Shown: positions 16,371-24,926, counted from the first letter of the stretch. The stretch: DNA of 64,000 bases from Arthrobacter sp. N199823 (GCF_002929705.1 NZ_PJIN01000003.1:248001-312000); one strand, 5' to 3'. The notes: generated from the letters alone by a model not told the origin. A program made the numbers and translations.

Positions 16371-19268
16371 ATGACTCAACCCGTCGCCATGACCACTCCT
16401 GCTCCCGAGCTCGCCAGTACCGAGCCAGCCGGCCATGAGCCCGCCAATAATGTGCAGCCCGGCAACAGCCCCGAGCAGTTATTGGCGCAGTTGAGTCCTG
16501 CGGAGAAGGTGGCCATGTTGCACCAGCATTCACCGGGCGTTCAGCGGCTGGGGATCGCCGCCTATCAGACAGGCACTGAGGGTGCCCATGGGGTTGCCTG
16601 GTTGGGGAAGGCCACTGTTTTTCCGCAGCCGGTGGGTTTGGCTGCCACATGGGATGAGGATCTACTCCAGCGCGTTGGGGATGCTGTGGGACGTGAGGTC
16701 CGGGCCAAGCGCCAGGAAAACCCCTCGATCAGCCTCAACGTGTGGGCGCCCGTGGTCAACCCTTTGCGGCATCCGCTGTGGGGCAGGAACGAGGAGGGAT
16801 TCTCCGAAGATCCCGTCCTGACGGGCCAGCTTGCCGGGGCCTTCTGCCATGGCCTGCGCGGAAATGACCCGGCCCGTTGGCAAACAGTGCCAACGCTGAA
16901 GCACTTCCTGGGCTACAACAACGAGGTTGATCGCAACGTCTCCTCCTCGCAGCTGCGGGCCAGAGTCCTGCACGAATACGAGTTGCCCGCCTACAGCACA
17001 CCCATCGCAGGAGGCGCAGTGGGCGCCGTCATGCTTTCCTACAATCTGGTCAATGGCATGCCCGCCCATGTTTCCGATCTAGTGGCGGAGCACTTGCGCC
17101 AGTGGCCCGGGGGAGCGGATCTGGCGATTGTGACTGACGCTGGGGCGCCCACGAGCCTGTACAAGGCCGAGAAATATTTCCCCGATGCCCCCGCAGCCTA
17201 TGCCGCGGCGCTGTTGGCCGGCGTGGATAATTTCACCGACGACGGCGACGATTCAGCACCCTCTAGTGCCCACCTGGAAGCGGCTCTGGAGCGCGGGCTG
17301 ATCACCATGGACGACGTCGATGCGAGCGTTTTGCGCATGCTGCGCCTCCGTGCGGCAACGGGTGAGTTCGGCGAGGAGATTCACGCAGCGCAGTCGGGTG
17401 CCGACGTGGCTGAGCAGGCGGGGGCCCACCGGGCTCTGGCTCGTGAAGCAGCTGCAAAATCTGTGGTGCTGCTGGCCAATAATGCCATTCCTACTGCCGC
17501 GGAAGGCTCGACGGCGGCCCCCCTCCTGCCGCTGCCGGAAGACCCTGGACCGGTGGCAGTCATCGGTGCTTTGGGGACCCACGTCCTGACAGATTGGTAC
17601 AGCGGAACGCCGGAATATGAGCTCAGTGTAGCCGTTGGTTTAGGTGAAATTTACCCGAGCGTTCAAACGGTGGGCGGACACGATGTGGTTGCCCTGCGCA
17701 GCATTCGGACAGGCCGTTACCTCGGCACTGCTGCCGAGAATGAATCCCTTGCGGCAAGCTCCGCCACCGCCGGAGCCGATCAGCTCTTTGAATTACAGGA
17801 TTGGGGTGGCGGGGAAGTCACCTTGCGGGCCCGGGGCAACTCGCGCCTGCTGGCGGCTGGGAATGACGGTTACCTTTACCCCAGCGCCACACGGGTGGGC
17901 GGCTGGATTGTGCAGGAGACCTTCCGCCTCCATCGGGACAGCGACGGCAGTGTCCGGCTGCAACACGTGGGCACCGGCAAGTGGGTCCACATTGAGGCGC
18001 ACACAGGCAGCGCCCTGCTCGTGGCTGGCGATATCGAGGTGGCCGACCGCTTCACGCTCCGCATCCAGGAGAACGGTTTGGAAGCAGTGGCGGCAGCCGC
18101 TGCCCAGGCGAGTGTGGCCGTCGTCGTTGTTGGCAATGATCCGCACTTGGGCGGACGGGAGACGCTGGATCGCAGCACCCTGGAATTGTCGCAGCGCGAT
18201 CAGGAAATGGTCAGGGTAGCGAGGGAGGCGAATCCCAACACCGTGCTGGTGATTGTTTCCTCTTACCCCTATGCCTTGGGTGACTTGGCGGATACGCCGG
18301 CCATTGTGTGGACCTCGCATGCCGGTCAGGAGCTGGGGCATGGCGTAGCGGACGTGCTGTCCGGAACCGTGGAACCCTATGGCCGACTGCCGCAAACGTG
18401 GTTTGCCCACGATGACGATCTGCCAGATATTTTGGACTACGACATCATTTCAGGTGGCGGAACCTACCAGTACTCGCGCGCCGAACCCTTGTATCCCATG
18501 GGTCACGGGCTCGGCTATTCAACGGTGAAGTACAGCGATTTCTTGGTGACAGACCACGGCGATGCCTGGCTGGAAGCATCGCTGACTGTACGCAACACCG
18601 GCGACCGTGAACTGGCAGAGCTGGTGCAGATTTATGCGGCAGCGCCGGATCACCGCTTCGAATTCCCGCGCCGGCTGCTGCTTGGTCATGCCCGAGTCAT
18701 GCTGGCCGCCGGCGAAGAGCGGGTGGTCAAGGTGGCCATTGCTCGCGAGCGGTTGGCCACGTTCAGCGTCACATCCTTGGCGATGCTGACCGAGCCGGGG
18801 GAGTACATTTTCCTCGCTGGACGGTCGGCGCAGGACCTGCCGCTGTCAGCTAGTTTGGTGTTGACAGGGGCGGGCAGTTGCGACCGGGAGCCCGGGGACA
18901 CCGTCCGTGCCGAGCACTTCGATGCTGCGCACGGGCTGGAATTGGTGCCGGAAACGCACCTCGCTGGCACGGCAATCACGGTTGCGTCGGGGCATCGTTC
19001 AGCGTTGGCCTATTACAAGAACTGGTCCGCGTTGCCTGCTGGGCCGGGTGAGCTGCGGGTGCTCGACGGCGGCAGTGGAGGGGTCAGTTTTGAACGCGCC
19101 GGAGCTGCCGGGACATGGTTGCCGTGGCTGACGGTGGAGGTGCCTCTAGGCTCCGGCGGGGTTATCAACTTTGATCTCCCAACGGTGGTCAACGGTCTGC
19201 CTGCCGATCTTCGGGTAGGGATCTCCGGGGACGTGACGCTGGTGGCGTTGCGTCTGGGCAAGCACTAG
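16371..19268 (+). CDS. Glycoside hydrolase family 3 beta-glucosidase with internal beta-trefoil-like and C-terminal CBM6-like domains
   Basis: A 965-residue GH3 enzyme expected to remove beta-linked glucose from the non-reducing end of oligosaccharides. The N-terminal barrel has KHFLGYNNE and the nucleophile region LAIVTDAGAP (Asp about 256; most relatives have SDW/SDWG here). The alpha/beta sandwich contains VVGNDPHLGGRETLDRSTL, and a fibronectin-III-like region begins about residue 720. Inserted at about 437-567 is a segment with repeated 'alRsirTGRYLGTaaeN' and 'LLAAgndGYLYPS' units that resembles a fascin/ricin-like beta-trefoil. The last 120 residues resemble CBM6. There is no signal peptide. 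The start at 16371 has GGAGA 8 nt upstream and is preferred over the in-frame 16326 codon, which lies in operator-like sequence. Divergent from the importer. Confidence 0.88.
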   Translation: MTQPVAMTTPAPELASTEPAGHEPANNVQPGNSPEQLLAQLSPAEKVAMLHQHSPGVQRLGIAAYQTGTEGAHGVAWLGKATVFPQPVGLAATWDEDLLQRVGDAVGREVRAKRQENPSISLNVWAPVVNPLRHPLWGRNEEGFSEDPVLTGQLAGAFCHGLRGNDPARWQTVPTLKHFLGYNNEVDRNVSSSQLRARVLHEYELPAYSTPIAGGAVGAVMLSYNLVNGMPAHVSDLVAEHLRQWPGGADLAIVTDAGAPTSLYKAEKYFPDAPAAYAAALLAGVDNFTDDGDDSAPSSAHLEAALERGLITMDDVDASVLRMLRLRAATGEFGEEIHAAQSGADVAEQAGAHRALAREAAAKSVVLLANNAIPTAAEGSTAAPLLPLPEDPGPVAVIGALGTHVLTDWYSGTPEYELSVAVGLGEIYPSVQTVGGHDVVALRSIRTGRYLGTAAENESLAASSATAGADQLFELQDWGGGEVTLRARGNSRLLAAGNDGYLYPSATRVGGWIVQETFRLHRDSDGSVRLQHVGTGKWVHIEAHTGSALLVAGDIEVADRFTLRIQENGLEAVAAAAAQASVAVVVVGNDPHLGGRETLDRSTLELSQRDQEMVRVAREANPNTVLVIVSSYPYALGDLADTPAIVWTSHAGQELGHGVADVLSGTVEPYGRLPQTWFAHDDDLPDILDYDIISGGGTYQYSRAEPLYPMGHGLGYSTVKYSDFLVTDHGDAWLEASLTVRNTGDRELAELVQIYAAAPDHRFEFPRRLLLGHARVMLAAGEERVVKVAIARERLATFSVTSLAMLTEPGEYIFLAGRSAQDLPLSASLVLTGAGSCDREPGDTVRAEHFDAAHGLELVPETHLAGTAITVASGHRSALAYYKNWSALPAGPGELRVLDGGSGGVSFERAGAAGTWLPWLTVEVPLGSGGVINFDLPTVVNGLPADLRVGISGDVTLVALRLGKH

Positions 19269-19269
19269 A

Positions 19270-20028
19270 TCAGCGGGCCAGCATGCCCCACACAAAATAG
19301 GCCGAAGATGCGCCGGAGGCGCCGATGACCAGGGCAAAGCCGGCGAGCCAGAGGACGGACGGGACACCGGTTGACTGCGCCAGCAGGTAGGCATCAGAAC
19401 TGGTGAGTTGGTTGCGGCGGCGAGTGTGGACCGCCGCGACCTTGAAGAAGTCGCGAACCGAGCCGACGGCCAAGGCGATCCCCAAGGTCAAAATCGCCCA
19501 GCTGACAGTTTGCGGGGTGGCGAACATGACCAGGGCCTGCGCCACCGCCGCGCTCAGCAGGGCCACCACGATCCCGGTGAAGTTCCGCAGGAATATCAAA
19601 GCCAACAGCAGGATCAAGGCGCCGATGGATGCTGCTGCACCTGCCCATCCTGCCGACACTGACCAGACAAGTGCCAGCCCCACGATGGCAGGTGCTGGGT
19701 AGCCCCAAAAGCCGGACCATGTGGCGCTGAAACCGCGCCGGCCGCTGCTGACCAGCTGGCCGGAATGGTCCAGCCCAATCTTCAGGCCATGCACCACACG
19801 GCCTGTCATGAGCGCAGCAAAGGCATGGCCGAGCTCGTGCACAAACGTCACGTATAGCCCAAACCAGCGCCACGTTACGCGCGGGATGCTCAGCACAACG
19901 GCCGCGCCAATGATGGCGAGCAAGATGCCCAGGGGGACACTGAGCGGATCGGTGCGGGTGAAGCCGTTGGCAATGGCAGCCCACCAGTTCGCGGCGGTAT
20001 TTCCCAGTTCTCCGGCGGCATTAGTCAT
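19270..20028 (-). CDS. M50-family membrane metallopeptidase-like protein
   Basis: A 252-residue integral membrane protein with the zinc-protease motif HELGH (His64, Glu65, His68) in the stretch FVHELGHAFAALMTGR, as in site-2-protease-like M50 B proteins of actinobacteria. About six hydrophobic segments follow. A second-metal-ligand motif (such as NxxPxxxLDG) is not obvious, which is usual for this short subgroup, so proteolytic activity is not certain. The start at 20028 (MTNAAGEL) is chosen because the longer in-frame version to 20118 has an uncharacteristic polar, Cys-containing leader. It converges on the GH3 gene with only 1 bp between stops. Substrate unknown; no anti-sigma factor gene is adjacent. 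Confidence 0.8.
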   Translation of the reverse strand: MTNAAGELGNTAANWWAAIANGFTRTDPLSVPLGILLAIIGAAVVLSIPRVTWRWFGLYVTFVHELGHAFAALMTGRVVHGLKIGLDHSGQLVSSGRRGFSATWSGFWGYPAPAIVGLALVWSVSAGWAGAAASIGALILLLALIFLRNFTGIVVALLSAAVAQALVMFATPQTVSWAILTLGIALAVGSVRDFFKVAAVHTRRRNQLTSSDAYLLAQSTGVPSVLWLAGFALVIGASGASSAYFVWGMLAR

Positions 20029-20149
20029 TCCAGCAGAGTAGACGATGAAGCTGGCAGCACAGGCATCGGGCTGGCGGGCGAAGATCCGGCCCGGGCCACC
20101 GCGGGGCGGCTGCAACATGGTTTTTTAGTGGTCTCGGGGAAATAGGCCC

Positions 20150-20233
20150 GGTGATGGAGCGTCCGTGAAAAATGCCCCAAAGGTGATGACGCGTCGGTGA
20201 AAAACTCCCCATATATGAGGAAGCGTCGGTGGG
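20150..20233. repeat. Short direct repeats (29-bp unit, two full copies plus one partial)
   Basis: Two 29-bp units at 20150-20178 and 20182-20210 share GGTGATG, GCGTC, GTGAAAAA and CCCC in the same spacing. A third partial copy at 20215-20233 retains ATGAGGAAGCGTCGGTG. The spacing of about 32 bp is three helical turns. They lie upstream of the M50 gene (minus strand) and of the ABC-F gene (plus strand). No spacer variation like that of a CRISPR is present. Confidence 0.7.
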
Positions 20234-20345
20234 AGGGCTGTTGACAGATCCGCCCCTGACCGTGCAACACTGGAGAAGTTCGCATCCCCTACGTCAGGTA
20301 TTACGTTGAAGACTTGGTTCGCTTTCGCCTAACCGCGCTGAAGTG

Positions 20346-20363
20346 ATGCACGCCCACCTCTGA
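20346..20363 (+). promoter_or_regulatory. Possible leader peptide MHAHL with attenuation hairpin
   Basis: A five-codon reading frame (ATG CAC GCC CAC CTC TGA) lies 45 bp upstream of the ABC-F start. Its end overlaps the perfect hairpin ACCTC-TGA-GAGGT, and its CCTC could pair with the gene's GAGGAG ribosome-binding site. Upstream leaders of this kind control many antibiotic-resistance ABC-F genes; applying that here is inference. The remaining gap from 20234 to 20345 shows no other recognisable feature. Confidence 0.35.
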
Positions 20364-20408
20364 GAGGTCCGGCCTGCAGCTCGGCGCATTCACTTGTCGA
20401 GGAGAACC

Positions 20409-22097
20409 ATGCAGAACACCCATCCCATTTCGCTGTCCCGGCTCACTTTTGGCTGGCCGGACGGCACCCCCGTCTTCACTGACGTCTCGGCTGTTTTTGC
20501 CGCCGGCCGCACCGGCCTTGTTGGTCCCAACGGCACAGGAAAAACCGCGCTGCTGCGCTTGATCACAGGAGAACTGGCGCCCGGCAGCGGAACTCTGATG
20601 ACGTCGTCGAACGTTAATTACCTGCCGCAGAAGCTGACCCTGCGGACGGAGCAGACCGTCACGGGACTGCTGGGCATGGCTGAGAAGCGCCGTGCGCTGG
20701 CCGATGTGCTGGCCGGGCGGGAATCGAATATGGCGGAAAACCTGGAGCTCATTGGCGACGATTGGGACCTGGAGGAACGTGCCGTGGCCCTGCTGTCCGG
20801 GTACGGGCTACCGGCAGATGGCCCGGACTTCCTGGACCGTACGGTGGGCACGCTCTCCGGCGGCGAGGCCATGATCACCGCGCTCGCGGGGCTGGAGCTC
20901 ACGGCCCGTCCCATAACGCTGCTCGACGAACCCACCAACAATCTTGACCGGACCGCCCGCGAACGCCTCTATCAGGCGGTGGAGCGGTGGCGCGGCACGC
21001 TGGTGATTGCCACGCATGACAGGGCGCTGCTGGAACGTGTGGATGCCATCGCCGAGCTGCGCCCCGTCCGCAGCCGTGCCTGGTCCGGGGAACGCGTGGA
21101 GCTCATCCGGCACGGCGGCAACTGGTCTGTCTATGAGGCGGAACTAGCCGCCGAACGTGAGACGGCGGAGCGTGCCGTTCGCGACGCCGGAGCCCGGCTC
21201 GCCACGGAAAAGCGACAGCGCATTGAAGCGGAGACCAAGATTGCCCGTCGCGCCAAGGCCGGGCGGAAGGCCGCGGATTCGATGCCCAAGATCCTTGCGA
21301 ACGAGCTGCGCAAGAAGGCTGAACAGTCGGCAGGCAAGGTGCGCGGCACCATGGGCAGCCGGGAGTCTGATGCGGCGGCGGCCCTGGCGGATGCCCGCGA
21401 CGCCGTCCGCGCCGAGACTCGCATCCGCATCGATCTGCCGGACACTGCCGTGCCGCCCGGCCGGACAGTGCTCGATGCGCCCGCCAGGGTGGTTGACCTG
21501 GGTGAACTGCACGACGGCAGAGCGCCCCTTGCGCCCGATGCGCGCCTGACGCTGCGCGGACCCGAGCGGGTGGCATTGACTGGGCCCAACGGAGTGGGGA
21601 AGACGACCCTGTTGAATGCGCTGGTGCCGTTGGCCGCGGTGCCTGTTGGGTACCTGCGGCAGCGAATCGGTTTCGGCTCCGCTCGCACCGGTGAAGTGTG
21701 GGAGGGGCTGGATGATTCCTTGTCGGTGCTTGAGAATGTGAGGGCGGCGGCACCATCGGCTGATCCGGCCGAGGTGCGTGAGCAGCTGGCGCGCTTCCAC
21801 TTCCGCGGCGATCTGGCCCACCAGCCCGTGCGGGAACTGTCGGGCGGGGAACGGTTCCGGGTGGCGCTGGCCCGGATCCTGCTGGCCCAGCCAGCACCGC
21901 AGCTGCTGCTCCTGGACGAGCCAACGAACAACCTGGATCTGGTGTCCACGGAACAGTTGGTCTCCGCGCTCGCCGATTACAAAGGGGCCATGGTGGTCTC
22001 TAGTCACGACGACGCTTTCCTCGCAGCGCTGGCGCCAGAACGGCATTGGGAACTACGGCGGCCGGCCGCAGGAGGTGAGGCGACGGCGCAACGTTAG
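20409..22097 (+). CDS. ABC-F family ATPase
   Basis: A 562-residue soluble protein with two ABC ATPase cassettes and no membrane segments, the ABC-F layout of ribosome-protection or translation factors. Cassette 1 has GPNGTGKTALLRL (about 37-49), the signature LSGGEAM and LLDEPTNNLD. Cassette 2 has GPNGVGKTTLLNAL, LSGGERFRVALARI and LLLDEPTNNLD. The charged inter-domain linker (about 235-330) is rich in Arg, Ala and Glu and fits the arm that reaches into the ribosome. The start at 20409 follows GAGGAG by 5 nt; the ATG at 20394 is unlikely. A macrolide/lincosamide-type resistance role is possible but not shown. A short leader frame upstream hints at regulation by ribosome stalling. Confidence 0.9.
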   Translation: MQNTHPISLSRLTFGWPDGTPVFTDVSAVFAAGRTGLVGPNGTGKTALLRLITGELAPGSGTLMTSSNVNYLPQKLTLRTEQTVTGLLGMAEKRRALADVLAGRESNMAENLELIGDDWDLEERAVALLSGYGLPADGPDFLDRTVGTLSGGEAMITALAGLELTARPITLLDEPTNNLDRTARERLYQAVERWRGTLVIATHDRALLERVDAIAELRPVRSRAWSGERVELIRHGGNWSVYEAELAAERETAERAVRDAGARLATEKRQRIEAETKIARRAKAGRKAADSMPKILANELRKKAEQSAGKVRGTMGSRESDAAAALADARDAVRAETRIRIDLPDTAVPPGRTVLDAPARVVDLGELHDGRAPLAPDARLTLRGPERVALTGPNGVGKTTLLNALVPLAAVPVGYLRQRIGFGSARTGEVWEGLDDSLSVLENVRAAAPSADPAEVREQLARFHFRGDLAHQPVRELSGGERFRVALARILLAQPAPQLLLLDEPTNNLDLVSTEQLVSALADYKGAMVVSSHDDAFLAALAPERHWELRRPAAGGEATAQR

Positions 22098-22137
22098 TGC
22101 CGCCGTCGTGCTGCCAAACAGCGGATAGGCTGAAGGC

Positions 22138-22428
22138 GTGACTGAACTCTCAAAGGCAACACACCGTTTTGAACTGACCCTGCGCAAACCGTGGCTGGGT
22201 TTATTTCCCAAGCCCACAGTGGTGATTGACGGCGTGGCCCAACCAACGCAGTGGGGCACTCGAAACTGGAAAGTGGCCGGGGACGTGGAGGTCACGGTCT
22301 TCCTCTATAACCGGATGTGGAAGTTTGGGGAGGCCAGTTTCACTGTTGAACAGGGCACTTCGCGGGCCTTGGTCTACTCCGCGCCATGGCTCCCGTTCCG
22401 CCCGGGGACGGTTCAGGTCTCCGCATGA
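22138..22428 (+). CDS. Small hypothetical protein
   Basis: A 96-residue protein starting at GTG, 40 bp after the ABC-F gene. It is rich in beta-strand-like segments: HRFELTLRKPWLGLFPKPTV, then WKVAGDVEVTVFLYNRMWKF, then a final APWLPFRPGTVQV. The pattern suggests a small beta-sandwich, perhaps a membrane-proximal domain, but I recognise no named family. It precedes the SGNH hydrolase gene by 25 bp on the same strand, suggesting co-transcription. No signal peptide or metal motif is visible. Codon use looks native. Confidence 0.65.
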   Translation: MTELSKATHRFELTLRKPWLGLFPKPTVVIDGVAQPTQWGTRNWKVAGDVEVTVFLYNRMWKFGEASFTVEQGTSRALVYSAPWLPFRPGTVQVSA

Positions 22429-22453
22429 GCCCGGCCGGCATGAGCCCGTCCGC

Positions 22454-23077
22454 GTGAGCCCGGGCGGCCAGCAGATCTGCTTTGTGGGTGATTCCTTTGT
22501 GGCTGGCGTTGGAGATGAAACCGCCTTGGGTTGGACCGGTCGGCTGGCAGCCCGGCAGGCCGCAGCGGCGCGACCCGTCACCGCCTACAATTTGGGCATT
22601 CGCGGCAACACCTCCGCTCAAATCCTCGGCAGGATCGGCGCAGAAATCGACCAGCGGCGGTCCCCACTGCGCCCCACCCGTGTGGTTGTCTCCATGGGGG
22701 TCAACGACACCACCTCCGTGGATGGCATACCCCGGGTTCACCCGGATGATTCGTGTTCCAATCTAGAGCGCATTCTGGAGATTATCTCCGGCGATCCCAT
22801 CCTTGTTGTGGGACCGCCGGCAGTTTCCGACGATGCACAAAACGCTAGAATCGCTCAGCTCTCCGCGCACTTCCACGCGTTGTGCAGTGCACGGGGCATT
22901 CCCTACGTGGAGGTCTTCTCCGTGTTGGAACGTCACCCCGTGTGGCGGCAACAGGTTCTGGAGGGCGACGGCGCGCATCCGCGGTCCCAGGGTTACCAGG
23001 CTTTGTATGAACTCGTGGCACCCACATGGGACCGCTGGATGAATCACTTACCGGGTTTCGGCGAGCAGCTTGCCTAG
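22454..23077 (+). CDS. SGNH/GDSL-family hydrolase
   Basis: A 207-residue esterase or lipase of the SGNH fold, cytoplasmic as no signal sequence is seen. Block I is FVGDSFVAG (catalytic Ser14), block II is the Gly of NLGIRGNTSAQ, block III is VSMGVNDTT (oxyanion Asn), and block V is GDGAHPRSQGY with the catalytic His two residues after Gly. The start at GTG 22454 places Ser14 where this family expects it. The frame is open further upstream to 22226, but that region overlaps the previous gene out of frame. Near-repeats of ATGAGCCCG at 22425, 22440 and (as GTGAGCCCG) 22454 surround the start. The natural substrate is unknown. Its 3' end overlaps the convergent RIO kinase gene by 30 bp. Confidence 0.8.
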   Translation: MSPGGQQICFVGDSFVAGVGDETALGWTGRLAARQAAAARPVTAYNLGIRGNTSAQILGRIGAEIDQRRSPLRPTRVVVSMGVNDTTSVDGIPRVHPDDSCSNLERILEIISGDPILVVGPPAVSDDAQNARIAQLSAHFHALCSARGIPYVEVFSVLERHPVWRQQVLEGDGAHPRSQGYQALYELVAPTWDRWMNHLPGFGEQLA

Positions 23078-23950
23078 GAGCTGCTCGCCGTCCACCTCCA
23101 GTCCGCGGGCGGAGAACCAGACACACATGTTCTTGCAGTCTCGTGCCAGCAGCTCCGCTCCTTGTAAGTTTCCAGCCAGGTCCACCAGCTGCGGCAGGTC
23201 AATGATCACCAGGCGGTCGCCGGCGGCAAGCACGTTATAAGGTGAGAGGTCTCCATGCGCGAAGCCCAAGCGTGCGAACGCCGTCATGGCATCCACAAGT
23301 TGGTGCCAATAACTGCGCAACTGTTCAGCGCTTGGATGCGTGGCCTGCAGCCGTGGGGCCGCAGCGCCCGGGTTCTCGGGGTCGGCAATGAATTCCATCA
23401 GAATTTCACTCCCGCAGATTTGCACGGGGTAGGGCACTGGGATGCCGTTCTCCCACGCCATACGAAGGTACGTCCATTCGGCATTGGCCCAACGGGCGGC
23501 CTCCACCTCGCGGCCGTAGCTGTTGCTGTTCTTGATGGCCCGCGCATCGCGTGAACGCCGCACCGAGCGGCCCTCCGTGTAGGTGGATGACCGGTGGAAC
23601 AGGCGTTGATCGGCAGACCTGTACCGTTTGGCTGCCAAGAGGGCTCGCCGTGATTCTGTGGCCCGCTCAACAAGAAAGACGTCCGCTTCCTTGCCGGTTT
23701 TTAGGACGCCGAGCTCGGTGTCAATAGCGGCGGCGTCCTCAATCACGAATTCGGGATAGGGAGTGGGCCCGCGCATGAGTTTCTCAAGATCGGGCCACGT
23801 TGACCAGCGCTGGTTATCGCCGAGGGAATCGTCAAGGACGCTCCAGTCGGCTGAATGCGGCTTGCGCTCAAGGGGCCCATTTGTGAAGCGGGGCCGAGAG
23901 GACTTGCGGTTGATTTTTTCGAAGTGCTGGGCGTCAGTGGAAAACTTCAT
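23048..23950 (-). CDS. RIO1-type serine protein kinase
   Basis: A 300-residue atypical protein kinase of the RIO family. It has the glycine-loop equivalent LKTGKEADVFLVE, a catalytic Lys in LLAAKRY, and the catalytic loop FAHGDLSPYNVL (Asp about 234) with the metal-binding IIDLPQ. The ~90-residue N-terminal region is basic and probably flexible. Bacterial RIO kinases are found in actinobacteria and proteobacteria and their substrates are poorly known. The start at 23950 (MKFSTDAQHFEK) has AGGAG 10 nt upstream; in-frame ATGs at 23980 and 24013 are possible. Convergent with the SGNH gene. It is separated by about 110 bp from a degraded GH3 gene on the other strand. Confidence 0.88.
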   Translation of the reverse strand: MKFSTDAQHFEKINRKSSRPRFTNGPLERKPHSADWSVLDDSLGDNQRWSTWPDLEKLMRGPTPYPEFVIEDAAAIDTELGVLKTGKEADVFLVERATESRRALLAAKRYRSADQRLFHRSSTYTEGRSVRRSRDARAIKNSNSYGREVEAARWANAEWTYLRMAWENGIPVPYPVQICGSEILMEFIADPENPGAAAPRLQATHPSAEQLRSYWHQLVDAMTAFARLGFAHGDLSPYNVLAAGDRLVIIDLPQLVDLAGNLQGAELLARDCKNMCVWFSARGLEVDGEQLLGKLLAETR

Positions 23951-24061
23951 GGGTGGATCGACTCCTGGGGAGGAAAGCATGGATGTTTTGGGCGTGAAAG
24001 GCTGCGCGAACAATCATGGGGTCCTCCTTAAAGTCGATTCGACGGGTGCATCAGACCAGAC

Positions 24062-24910
24062 AAGCTGATCATGTCCGGCCATGTGGTGTCAATGATGATT
24101 TTGCCCGGCTCCTACTCCACGGACGGTGCCGGAAGTAGCCGTGAAGGGCCAGGAAACAGCAACGTGAAGCCGCGTGCACCAAGCGAATATTTTCCGGAAA
24201 CTTCCTGCTGGTGGCCGCCGGCAAGGAAGGCGGGTACGGGCAGGTGATTTCCGGGCCGGGTTTTCCACTATCCCCACCGGGCTGTCGCAGGGCGCACTGG
24301 CGCCGGCAACCTTGCCGTCGTATGCCAGGAGGTGGGGAAAATCAGCGGGCAGCGGCCGGTCTCAACATGAATCTGGCTCCCGAGCTGGACACCGTGCACA
24401 GTGCCGCTCTTGCGCCTTAGAATGTCCCCGATCGGCTACCAAGAACGGGAGTATGGCTACAGCCCGCAAACCGTTTCCAGTCATGGCAATGCTGTTGCCG
24501 CAGGCATGCGGCAGGCCGCCATTGTTCCCACCGTCAACCAAGGTGTCCGGTTGGTCATGGTCTCCAGCGCTTACTAGAAGCGGATTGACTCGGCCAACAT
24601 CGCCCCGTTCTCTCGGACCACTGTGGGGGCATGCTGCGTGGCGATCTGGGCTTCACCGGCGTCATCCACTCCTACGACCTGTGCGCGGCAAAACAGCTGA
24701 GTCCTTGTAGCCCGGCAAACCGTGCCCTGGCCTTTTTCAACGCTGGCGGCACGATGCTCCAGTGTGCATCCCTGCAGAACATCTCAGTGATGTATCAAAC
24801 CGTGCTCAACGCAGCGCACGGTAAAGCGTCCTTTGCTGGGGCTTCTTTAACCTCATCTTCTAGCGTGCTCCCACCCGGGCACGGCGCAGACGGCTGCAGC
24901 TGCAGTCAAC
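24062..24910 (+). pseudogene. Decayed glycoside hydrolase family 3 (NagZ-like beta-N-acetylhexosaminidase) gene
   Basis: Recognisable GH3 pieces are scattered over all three forward frames in the expected order. They are HVVSMMILPGSYSTD, LLVAAGKEGGYGQV (normally dQEGG), FSTIPTGLSQGALAPATL, GLNMNLAPELDTV, then IGYQEREYGYSPQTVSSHGN, VRLVMVSSAY, ANIAPFS, LRGDLGFTGVIHSYDL and RALAFFNAGGTM. Joining them needs several frameshifts. A TAG stop follows SSAY. The segment between VPTV and GVRLVMVSS is too short for the family and lacks the catalytic KHFPG motif, implying an internal deletion. The product cannot be functional. This accounts for nearly all the gap between the RIO kinase and the membrane-protein gene. 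Confidence 0.8.
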
Positions 24911-24926
24911 TAGGCCAAAGGGTGGG

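Noticed and set aside
24174-24710. Separate small protein genes in the gap after the RIO kinase gene
   Set aside because: The open frames here are pieces of one frameshifted GH3 gene; none alone has a domain.
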